Origin: Arenicella sp. | GTDB taxonomy: Bacteria > Pseudomonadota > Gammaproteobacteria > Arenicellales > Arenicellaceae | Length of the DNA: 11,702 nucleotides | Direction of reading: 5' to 3' | Assembly (NCBI GenBank): GCA_018677115.1 | Contig: JAHHOC010000167.1 | Location: 1 to 11,702 of the forward strand | Shown: piece after piece, positions 1-6,141 of the stretch | Numbering within the stretch: position 1 is the stretch's first letter | Layout of the letters: each line of letters begins with the position of its first letter | The notes under the pieces: model-generated | The model's input: the letters and a program-made list of their open reading frames with translations, nothing else | What the model was told of the DNA's origin: nothing | Databases searched by the model: none | Position numbers and translations under genes: made by a program

Positions 1-713
1 CGTGCAGAGCAGATAAATTCTTTGTTGAGACCAACTCTGGCAGGTGCCTGGGTGTCATAGGCGGAAAGCTCATAATCCAATACACGGTCTGCGTTGTTGT
101 CGCAATACTTCAACAGGAGCTGTTTAAAATTTGCCTGTTCACCCTGGCTCAGCAGCATCGGTAAATGGGTCTGCGGATTGATTGTTTTATTTTTATTGGC
201 CTCGCGATCAAGATGGATCGCCAGATTGGGAATAACTGCAACCGGCTGTTCGAAGTTAATGAGTTGGTGAAACAGGTCGCCATCGCGGTTGATGCCGCTG
301 ACCCGGCCTGCGATCGACAAATCACGATCAAGCCAGGGGTGCAAAAGCGCACCGCCATACACTTCTACTCCTAATTGATAATAACCATGTTTGTCGGTTT
401 CCGGATTGGGTTTGATACGCAAACACGGGCTGTCGGTGTGCGCCCCGATCATGCGGATGCCCCGTTTGATGTCATCGCCCATTGATAGAGCAATCACCGA
501 CGAGCCATTGCGCGTTACCACATAACGGCCTCCACTGTTGCAATCCCACTGTTCCGATTCGTCAATCAGCTTGAAGCCACCGTCGACCAACATATTGACA
601 ACATTTTGTGTGGCGTGAAACGGTGTCGGCGACGCGGCGATAAATGCCAATAAGTCGTCAACCAGGATTTCATCCTGTACTGCCTTTGAGTTTGAGGCGC
701 CGGCTTTGCTCAT
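1..713 (-). CDS. apeB: M18 family aminopeptidase (ApeB/PepC-like), C-terminal part outside window
   Basis: Zinc-dependent cytoplasmic aminopeptidase of family M18 (aspartyl aminopeptidase group), which removes N-terminal residues from peptides. Only the first 237 residues are present; the family is usually about 430 residues, so the C-terminal half lies beyond the left edge. The ATG at 713 gives a short polar tail followed by the family's N-terminal helix and 'SPTPFHA' (residues 29-34 onward). The hallmark 'GAHTDSPCLRIKP' is at residues 90-102, with H92 the expected zinc ligand. 'HPWLDRDLSIAGRV' is at 125-138 and the 'IPNLAIHL' segment at 161-168. The reading frame is open throughout. The start codon lacks a strong Shine-Dalgarno sequence (only GAAAAAG just upstream). 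A perfect TATAAT lies about 33 bp upstream. It is transcribed away from the J-domain gene. The family call is very secure; the exact gene symbol is less so. Confidence 0.93.
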   Translation of the reverse strand, partial: MSKAGASNSKAVQDEILVDDLLAFIAASPTPFHATQNVVNMLVDGGFKLIDESEQWDCNSGGRYVVTRNGSSVIALSMGDDIKRGIRMIGAHTDSPCLRIKPNPETDKHGYYQLGVEVYGGALLHPWLDRDLSIAGRVSGINRDGDLFHQLINFEQPVAVIPNLAIHLDREANKNKTINPQTHLPMLLSQGEQANFKQLLLKYCDNNADRVLDYELSAYDTQAPARVGLNKEFICSA

Positions 714-722
714 CTTTTTCAA

Positions 723-750
723 TTGATTTGTTGCTATTAGTCTCTATTAT
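723..750 (+). promoter_or_regulatory. Candidate sigma70 promoter for the J-domain gene, overlapping the divergent promoter
   Basis: TTGATT (723-728) and TATTAT (745-750) are separated by 16 bp on the plus strand. The -10 shares most of its bases with the TATAAT used on the opposite strand, so the two promoters would compete. If used, transcription would begin near 757, which favours a downstream translation start for the J-domain gene. Confidence 0.3.
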
Positions 751-751
751 A
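746..751 (-). promoter_or_regulatory. Candidate -10 box for the M18 aminopeptidase gene
   Basis: Read on the minus strand this is a perfect TATAAT, about 33 bp upstream of the aminopeptidase ATG at 713, a good distance for a short leader. The region 17 bp further upstream (around 769-774) is A-rich and has no convincing -35, so the call rests on the -10 alone. Confidence 0.35.
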
Positions 752-781
752 ACAGTAGATAGAACCTCACTTTTTTCTGCA

Positions 782-1258
782 TTGCTATATTCCTTGCTCC
801 TGGCCGCAGGTCTTGCTGCCGCCGTTTTCTGGTATAAGCGCTGGCAAAAATTGCCGGAGACGCAACGTGCCAGTTCGGGCAGGCAGTTCATACTTTGGGG
901 GCTTGCTGCGCTGATTCTGGTAATGGTGATGACCGGTCGGGCGCACTGGTTAATGGGCGTTTTAGCCGGCCTGCTGGCGGTACTCGGCAGAGTCGCGCAG
1001 GTGGCTCAATTCGCGCCGCTGTTTAAAAAGATATTTGGTGAAGCGCAGGCTGGCCAGTCTAGCCAGCGAGGGCCGGCTTACAATGGCTCGATGTCGCGCC
1101 AGCAAGCGGCGGATATATTAGGGGTTGATATCAACGCAAGCGCTGAAGAGATCAGAATGGCACATAAGAAGTTGATGCAGAAAATCCACCCGGACCGCGG
1201 TGGTTCGGACGCTTTGGCAAAGCAGATAAATCAGGCTAAGGAGCTCCTGCTTAAATAG
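782..1258 (+). CDS. Membrane-anchored J-domain protein (DnaJ-like co-chaperone), start uncertain
   Basis: Small inner-membrane protein with a C-terminal J domain, a module that stimulates the ATPase of DnaK-type Hsp70 chaperones. From the TTG at 782 the protein is 158 residues. A first membrane helix begins at the N-terminus and ends before 'WYKRWQKLP'. Two more hydrophobic stretches follow, on either side of 'TGRAH'. The J domain occupies roughly the last 55 residues ('AADILGV' to the end), with the essential HPD at about 136-138 and 'HPDRGGS' following. Partner and membrane role are unknown; the layout resembles Pam18/Tim14-like single-J proteins. The frame is open back to an ATG at 644, but that start would run through the aminopeptidase's first 70 bases and the divergent promoter. 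TTG at 728 is another option. No start has a good Shine-Dalgarno sequence. The 3' end overlaps the convergent cca gene by 28 bp. Confidence 0.8.
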   Translation: MLYSLLLAAGLAAAVFWYKRWQKLPETQRASSGRQFILWGLAALILVMVMTGRAHWLMGVLAGLLAVLGRVAQVAQFAPLFKKIFGEAQAGQSSQRGPAYNGSMSRQQAADILGVDINASAEEIRMAHKKLMQKIHPDRGGSDALAKQINQAKELLLK

Positions 1259-2469
1259 GGCGTCTTATCCACTGCTTTAATAGCAGCGATCCGCTCCTGC
1301 TGAATTGCCGCTTTAATTTCCCTGCCGTTGGTATAAAGGGCGGCGATCGCTTCACTGTCGACAGATTTGGCTGCCTGCTGAAATTTAAGGAATAGTTCCG
1401 CCTGCCAATATTCACGGTCTTCAAACCCGGCGCGGCCTCGCGCATCCGCAATACAACAATCTGCTATTTGCCGGGCACGATTGTCGTCATTAATGCTGCG
1501 CGTGTTTTCCAGTACTCTTAACACTGTATCTGGTCGTAGCTCGCCCATTTTATGCATGTGCAAGTGATACTGAGCCACTGCGCTGGCCAGTGACTGATAT
1601 TTGCGTGGTACGCGGAGACGCTGGCAAAATTGTTTGATAATGGGCAAGCCTCTTTTTTCATGGCCTTTATGTGACGGCAGTGAGGACGCCGGGGTTGCGG
1701 CTTTGCCAAGGTCATGTACCAGTGCCGCAAAGCGAACCAGCGGATCTTTGCTGATTTTCGTAACCTGTTCCAGCACCATCATGGTATGCACTCCGCTGTC
1801 TATTTCGGGGTGATATTTGGCAGTCTGCGGTATGCCGAACAAATTATCGATCTCCGGCAGCACAATGGCGAGAGCACCGCAGTCACGCAGTAGCTGGAAA
1901 AAAGTCTGCGGGGCATCGGTTTTCAGTGCCTTCTCCATTTCAGCCCAAACCCGTTCGGCCACCAACGCATCCACTTCGCCATCTTCCACCATCGCCCGCA
2001 TAAATTCCATGGTTTCCGTAGCGACCCGAAAACCAAAGCGGGCAGCGAACCGGGCAACACGTAAAACTCGCACCGGGTCCTCTATAAAGGCGCCAGACAC
2101 ATGGCGTATCACGCCGTTTTTCAAGTCCTGTAAGCCTCCAAAAGGATCGATCAACTGGCCTTTTTGGTCTTCCGCTATGGCATTAATGGTTATATCGCGA
2201 CGTGCCAGGTCGTCCTGCAGGGTTATGCTGGGCGCAGCATTGAATTTGAAACCCTGATAGCCTTTTGCTGTTTTGCGTTCGGTGCGCGCCAGTGCATATT
2301 CCTCTCCTGATTCACGATTAATGAAAACCGGAAAATCCTTACCCACCGGTTCATAGCCTTGCTCAATCATGTACTCCGGCGTTGCCCCGACCACCACCCA
2401 GTCGCGATCCACCACTTGCAGGCCAAGTTCACGATCGCGGATGGCTCCTCCCACCAGGTATATTTGCAC
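1231..2469 (-). CDS. cca: Multifunctional CCA-adding tRNA nucleotidyltransferase
   Basis: Adds or repairs the 3' CCA end of tRNAs from CTP and ATP without a template; enzymes with this HD domain can also have phosphatase/phosphodiesterase activity. I chose the GTG at 2469 because it gives the family's usual N-terminus 'MQIYLVGGAIRD' and a 412-residue protein, the E. coli length. It also places the catalytic metal-binding pair at D21 and D23 ('DRDW'), as in E. coli. An in-frame GTG at 2481 would add four residues. Other landmarks are 'EEYALARTERK', the ribose-contacting 'RRDITINA' (about 90-97), 'EDPVRVLRVARFAARF', and the HD-domain motif 'VHDLGK' with H252 and D253. The gene lies 27 bp downstream of pyrE, probably in one transcript. 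Its end overlaps the J-domain gene tail-to-tail. Confidence 0.96.
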   Translation of the reverse strand: MQIYLVGGAIRDRELGLQVVDRDWVVVGATPEYMIEQGYEPVGKDFPVFINRESGEEYALARTERKTAKGYQGFKFNAAPSITLQDDLARRDITINAIAEDQKGQLIDPFGGLQDLKNGVIRHVSGAFIEDPVRVLRVARFAARFGFRVATETMEFMRAMVEDGEVDALVAERVWAEMEKALKTDAPQTFFQLLRDCGALAIVLPEIDNLFGIPQTAKYHPEIDSGVHTMMVLEQVTKISKDPLVRFAALVHDLGKAATPASSLPSHKGHEKRGLPIIKQFCQRLRVPRKYQSLASAVAQYHLHMHKMGELRPDTVLRVLENTRSINDDNRARQIADCCIADARGRAGFEDREYWQAELFLKFQQAAKSVDSEAIAALYTNGREIKAAIQQERIAAIKAVDKTPYLSRSSLA

Positions 2470-2496
2470 GAGCTCAGACACGTTTCTGGCGAAGCT

Positions 2497-3156
2497 TCAG
2501 GAAACTCCGAATTGATCCCGGTAGTTGCGCATCTTTTCCAGCTGCTCCGGCTGATCATCCTGCTGTTTTAGGTAGCTTATTAAATCTGTGAGCGTAGCGA
2601 TTGCCACAACGGGAATATCGTATTCGTCCTCGATCTGCTGAATTGCAGATTGGTCTGTCGGCTCGCCATCTTTTTGCCCCACTTCCTGACGATCAAGTGC
2701 CAAAAATACTGCGCAGGGGCTGGCCTGGTGCTGGGTTATCAGGTCAAATGATTCGCGGATCGCAGTGCCTGCGGTAATGACATCGTCAATGATTGCAATT
2801 TGTCCCTTTAATTCGGCGCCGACCATGGCCCCACCCTCTCCATGGTCTTTTGTTTCTTTGCGGTTGTAGGCAAAGGGAACCTGTTTGCCATTGGCCTCGG
2901 ATAAGGCCATGGCCGTTGCGCATGACAGGGTGATACCCTTGTATGCAGGTCCAAACAAAACATCGCACTCTATATCCGAATTTTCGATACTGGTGGCAAA
3001 GAAGCGGCTGAACTGCAACATGCTGGCACCAGTATTAAACAGGCCGGTATTAAAAAAATAGGGGCTGACACGGCCTGACTTCAGTTGGAACTCGCCGAAC
3101 CGAAGCACACCGGTGTGCAGGGCAAATTCGATGAATTGTTGTTGATACGGCAGCAT
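2497..3156 (-). CDS. pyrE: Orotate phosphoribosyltransferase
   Basis: Fifth step of de novo pyrimidine synthesis: joins orotate to PRPP to give orotidine 5'-phosphate, acting in the cytoplasm as a homodimer. The 219 residues match the usual size (E. coli about 213). The N-terminus carries 'FQLKSGRVSPYF' (residues 23-34) with K26. 'FGPAYKGI' (68-75) holds K73. The mobile catalytic loop 'YNRKETKDHGEGG' spans 97-109. The PRPP-binding signature 'IIDDVITAGTA' spans 122-132. The ATG at 3156 gives the normal N-terminus, but the Shine-Dalgarno is weak. It is first in a minus-strand pair with cca and divergent from the IalB-like gene. A pyrE neighbour of exonuclease III/Crc type is common in gammaproteobacteria; here the two are separated by one secreted-protein gene. 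Confidence 0.97.
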   Translation of the reverse strand: MLPYQQQFIEFALHTGVLRFGEFQLKSGRVSPYFFNTGLFNTGASMLQFSRFFATSIENSDIECDVLFGPAYKGITLSCATAMALSEANGKQVPFAYNRKETKDHGEGGAMVGAELKGQIAIIDDVITAGTAIRESFDLITQHQASPCAVFLALDRQEVGQKDGEPTDQSAIQQIEDEYDIPVVAIATLTDLISYLKQQDDQPEQLEKMRNYRDQFGVS

Positions 3157-3180
3157 AGTAAAAGAAGTGCATTAAATTAG

Positions 3181-3201
3181 TATGATATCTGGCGTATGAT
3201 A
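3181..3201. promoter_or_regulatory. Direct repeat TATGATA in the pyrE/ialB-like intergenic region
   Basis: TATGATA occurs at 3181-3187 and again at 3195-3201, exactly 14 bp apart, in the 80-bp region between the divergent pyrE and IalB-like genes. Each copy contains TATGAT, a 5/6 match to a -10 box for rightward transcription; no good -35 is visible for either. On the minus strand, TTGCGG and CATACT with 18 bp between could serve pyrE. These are weak sequence matches. Confidence 0.25.
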
Positions 3202-3236
3202 CCCGCAAATAGCACCTTAATAGAGTAATCTCGCAT

Positions 3237-3749
3237 ATGAAATCGCACTTCATCGCCCGCTTAGCGGCCGTCATCATGGCATTAATGCTCACCGGTAATT
3301 CCGCGCAGGCACAGGACGGGGTGGCGGGGAAAGCGCATGGAGATTGGAATGCCGCTTGTGATCCTGCAGTTGACGGCATGCGCAAATGCGCAATATGGCA
3401 AGTGATTGCTGCGGAAAAGGACGGGCCGCGATTGTTACATGTGGAAATCAGTTACCGTCGCCCCGTGGCTGCCGCTGACGGAGTTGAGTTGTTGTTGATT
3501 TTGCCGTTAGGAATATCGTTGAGAGAAGATCCGGCACTGCATATAGATGACAAATTCGTCAAAAACCTCAAGGTCGATTACTGTGTCAGCGACGGTTGTT
3601 ACGCACGCAGCTCGATGTCAGCAGAACTGTTAGAACAGTTTTTGCGTATGAGTGGAGCAACTCTAAAGGTCAAGTCAGCTGCCGCTGAGTCGATTAGCTT
3701 GCCAATATCAGGCAGTGGCTCACGTGCTGCCTTTAATTCCACCGAGTAG
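3237..3749 (+). CDS. Secreted IalB (invasion-associated locus B)-like protein
   Basis: Predicted exported protein of the IalB family, named after a Bartonella invasion factor; the biochemical function is unknown and most members are in non-pathogens. The ATG at 3237 opens a clear Sec signal peptide: positive N-terminus, hydrophobic stretch at about residues 8-20, and an 'AQA' cleavage site near residue 25. The mature part has the family order: 'HGDWNAAC' (C41), 'RKCAIWQ' (C51), a central 'LPLGISLREDPALHID' (about 89-104), then 'YCVSDGCYA' with C116 and C121. The four cysteines probably form two disulfides in the periplasm. The end 'GSGSRAAFNS' corresponds to the family's C-terminal 'GF..AF' block. 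The gene is flanked by pyrE (divergent) and xthA (75 bp downstream). The Shine-Dalgarno is weak (AGAG, 11 bp upstream). Family confidence is high, function unknown. Confidence 0.85.
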   Translation: MKSHFIARLAAVIMALMLTGNSAQAQDGVAGKAHGDWNAACDPAVDGMRKCAIWQVIAAEKDGPRLLHVEISYRRPVAAADGVELLLILPLGISLREDPALHIDDKFVKNLKVDYCVSDGCYARSSMSAELLEQFLRMSGATLKVKSAAAESISLPISGSGSRAAFNSTE

Positions 3750-3823
3750 GCCTTATCGACACCTTACGTTGTTCTGATACGCGTTAGACTATCGCAGCAC
3801 AACTACAACCCTGACCTGGGCAC

Positions 3824-4639
3824 ATGAAAGTTATCTCTTTAAACTTAAACGGAATCCGCGCCGCCGCGCGCAAGGGATTGTATGACTGGCTGCCGACAGT
3901 GGATGCAGACATTGTTTGCCTGCAGGAACTCAAGGCGCAACCGGATCAAATCGAAGGCGAGCCCTATCACCCCCCTGGTTACCATACTTATTTTCATGCT
4001 GCTGAAAAGAAAGGCTATAGCGGCGTAGGGATTTATAGCAAACAGAAGCCGGATCAGGTACAGGTCGGATTGGGGGACGGGTTCGAAGACGTGGATTCAG
4101 AGGGCCGATATCTGCAGGTGGACTTCGGTGACCTGAGTGTGGTTTCACTGTATATGCCATCGGGCTCCAGCAAGGAGGAGCGCCAGGCATTTAAAATTGA
4201 TTTAATGGATCGCTTTGAGAGCCGCCTGCAGGCCATGGTCGAGTCAGGCCGGCAATGGATAATTTGCGGTGACTGGAATATCGCGCACAAAAAAGCCGAT
4301 ATTAAAAACTGGCGGGGTAATCAGAAAAACTCCGGATTTCTACCCGAAGAACGTTCATGGATGGATTGGCTGTACGGAGAGACGGTTAGCGAAACCGGCT
4401 TGCCGATCAAGGGCGATGCGGGATTTGTCGATGCATTTCGCGTGCACAATAATGAACAACATCAATATACATGGTGGTCGAACCGCGGCCAGGCCTGGGC
4501 CAACAATACCGGATGGCGAATCGATTATCATGTGATTACACGCAACTTGCGGGAAACAGTGATCTCGGGATCTGAGCATATCTACAAGGAACAACGGTTT
4601 TCCGACCATGCGCCGCTTGTTATCGAGTATGACATCTAG
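3824..4639 (+). CDS. xthA: Exodeoxyribonuclease III / AP endonuclease (XthA, Crc-like subgroup)
   Basis: Class II AP endonuclease and 3'-5' exonuclease of the endonuclease/exonuclease/phosphatase fold, acting in base excision repair. The protein has 271 residues (E. coli XthA 268). All active-site positions are present: N7 ('SLNLNG'), E35 ('CLQELK'), Y110 ('SLYMPSG'), D150 and N152 ('CGDWNIAH'), D234 ('GWRIDYH') and the D261-H262 pair ('SDHAPL'). Overall wording ('KNWRGNQKNSGFLPEERSWMDWL') resembles the Pseudomonas Crc branch. Crc lost catalytic residues and became a translational regulator, whereas this copy looks like a working nuclease. The ATG at 3824 gives the standard N-terminus; the upstream CTGGG is a poor Shine-Dalgarno. 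It is the first gene of a packed cluster and its stop overlaps the permease start by 1 bp. Confidence 0.95.
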   Translation: MKVISLNLNGIRAAARKGLYDWLPTVDADIVCLQELKAQPDQIEGEPYHPPGYHTYFHAAEKKGYSGVGIYSKQKPDQVQVGLGDGFEDVDSEGRYLQVDFGDLSVVSLYMPSGSSKEERQAFKIDLMDRFESRLQAMVESGRQWIICGDWNIAHKKADIKNWRGNQKNSGFLPEERSWMDWLYGETVSETGLPIKGDAGFVDAFRVHNNEQHQYTWWSNRGQAWANNTGWRIDYHVITRNLRETVISGSEHIYKEQRFSDHAPLVIEYDI

Positions 4640-6141
4640 TGGCTGAGCCCGAAAATATCGTCTGGTGGAGAGAACGGCCGGTCTGGGTCATGCTGTTTCT
4701 GGGATTCTCGGCTGGTATCCCGCTGTACCTTATATTTGCCAGTCTATCCCTATGGTTGCGCGAAGCCGGGGTTGATCGCTCGACGGTAACTTATTTCAGC
4801 TGGGCGGTGCTTGGTTATTCGTTTAAATTTGTCTGGGCCCCGCTGGTTGATCGTTTGCCTGTTCCATTGCTCAGCCGGTTGCTCGGCCGGCGTCGAGGCT
4901 GGTTACTACTGTCGCAATGCGCGGTAATCGCCGCCATTTTAATGATGGCCAGCACCGATCCACAGTTCAGCCTGGCGATGATGGCAGTCGGCGCCGTGTT
5001 ATTGGGGTTTTCATCCGCCACCCAGGACATTGTAATCGATGCATATAGAATCGAGGCTGCCGTGCCACGCTTGCAGGCGATGTTGTCGTCAACCTATGTG
5101 GCCGGCTATCGCACCGGCATGATTGTGGCCGGCGCCGGCGCGCTTTATCTGGCGCAATCGTTTGGCAGCACCAAAGAACTCTATTTATACGACGCCTGGC
5201 GGCAAACCTACTATTGCATGGCGCTGGTGATGGGGGTTGGAATTGCAACTACCTTGCTGGTCGCCGAACCCGCAGTCAACTCTGATCTGCAAGAACATCA
5301 CCCGACTGTCGACTATGTTAAATTTTTCCTGGTATTCCTGCTGTCGATAGCTGCGCTGGTTAGCGTATTTGCAATCTTGCCCGATACGCCGCAATTGTCA
5401 GCTGCTGGGATGCAGTCGCTGTTTGCTTTTGCCTATGGCGGCTTGCGCCTGGCCCTGGCATTGGGGTTGGCCTATCTGGTTGGGCGAACATGTCTGCGGC
5501 TGGGATGGGTGAACCGCAAGATGGTAGAGCAGGGCTACCGCGAGCCGATAATGGACTTCTTTAAACGCTATGGCAAAGTTGCTTTGTGGGTATTGCTGCT
5601 GGTTGGCTTCTACCGTGTTTCAGACATTGTCATGGGCGTAATCACCAATGTGTTCTACCAGGACATGGGGTATAGCAAGAACCAGATCGCCAGCGTCACC
5701 AAGGTATTTGGTGTAGTAATGACGATTAGCGGCAGCTTTCTGGGTGGCTTGCTGGCTTTACGTTATGGAGTAATGCGTGTGCTGATGCTTGGTGCAGTGC
5801 TGGTGGCGGCAACCAATCTGTTGTTCATGTGGCTGGCCAATGTTGAACCCAATATTTCTTACCTGACGGGAGTGATCATCGCTGACAATCTAAGCCAGGG
5901 CATTGCCATCGCAGCTTTTATTGCGTGGTTGTCAGCATTGACCAATGTCTCTTTTACGGCCACACAATATGCCATATTCAGTTCATTGATGACGCTGTTT
6001 CCTAAAGTGTTTGGGGGGTTTTCCGGTACCCTGGTCAATGCCTTTGGATATACGCAGTTCTTCCTGTTTGCCAGCCTGCTGGGTGTGCCGGTCATAGCCC
6101 TGATTTATTTTTTACGCGACAAAATGGAATTTGAAGATTGA
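4639..6141 (+). CDS. ampG: AmpG-family muropeptide permease-like MFS transporter
   Basis: Inner-membrane transporter of the major facilitator superfamily, AmpG/PAT group. AmpG imports 1,6-anhydro-muropeptides for cell-wall recycling. The 500 residues fit the family (E. coli AmpG 491) and contain about a dozen hydrophobic segments. The N-terminal signature 'GFSAGIPLYL' is at about residues 22-31. 'FKFVWAPLVDRLPVP' and 'GRRRGWLLLSQ' (the first cytoplasmic loop) follow, then 'GFSSATQDIVIDAYRIEA' in helix 4 to 5, matching E. coli AmpG's 'SASQDIVFDA'. The start is GTG at 4639, overlapping the xthA TAG by one base, which suggests translational coupling. The stop overlaps the selO start by 4 bp. The substrate is inferred only from family resemblance; another PAT-group solute is possible. 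Confidence 0.8.
   Translation: MAEPENIVWWRERPVWVMLFLGFSAGIPLYLIFASLSLWLREAGVDRSTVTYFSWAVLGYSFKFVWAPLVDRLPVPLLSRLLGRRRGWLLLSQCAVIAAILMMASTDPQFSLAMMAVGAVLLGFSSATQDIVIDAYRIEAAVPRLQAMLSSTYVAGYRTGMIVAGAGALYLAQSFGSTKELYLYDAWRQTYYCMALVMGVGIATTLLVAEPAVNSDLQEHHPTVDYVKFFLVFLLSIAALVSVFAILPDTPQLSAAGMQSLFAFAYGGLRLALALGLAYLVGRTCLRLGWVNRKMVEQGYREPIMDFFKRYGKVALWVLLLVGFYRVSDIVMGVITNVFYQDMGYSKNQIASVTKVFGVVMTISGSFLGGLLALRYGVMRVLMLGAVLVAATNLLFMWLANVEPNISYLTGVIIADNLSQGIAIAAFIAWLSALTNVSFTATQYAIFSSLMTLFPKVFGGFSGTLVNAFGYTQFFLFASLLGVPVIALIYFLRDKMEFED

Noticed and set aside
644..781. Upstream ATG start (644) for the J-domain protein
   Set aside because: The added N-terminus is Arg/Ser-rich, unlike the family. It lies antisense to the aminopeptidase start and upstream of the likely promoter. 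It is kept only as an alternative.
1817..2257. 146-codon plus-strand open frame inside cca
   Set aside because: It lies fully antisense to a well-conserved enzyme, has a Ser/Arg-rich composition typical of a shadow frame, and shows no recognisable motif or ribosome binding site.
2470..2481. GTG at 2481 as the cca start
   Set aside because: The GTG at 2469 gives the family's exact N-terminus, the E. coli length and the catalytic Asp numbering. The longer form cannot be excluded.
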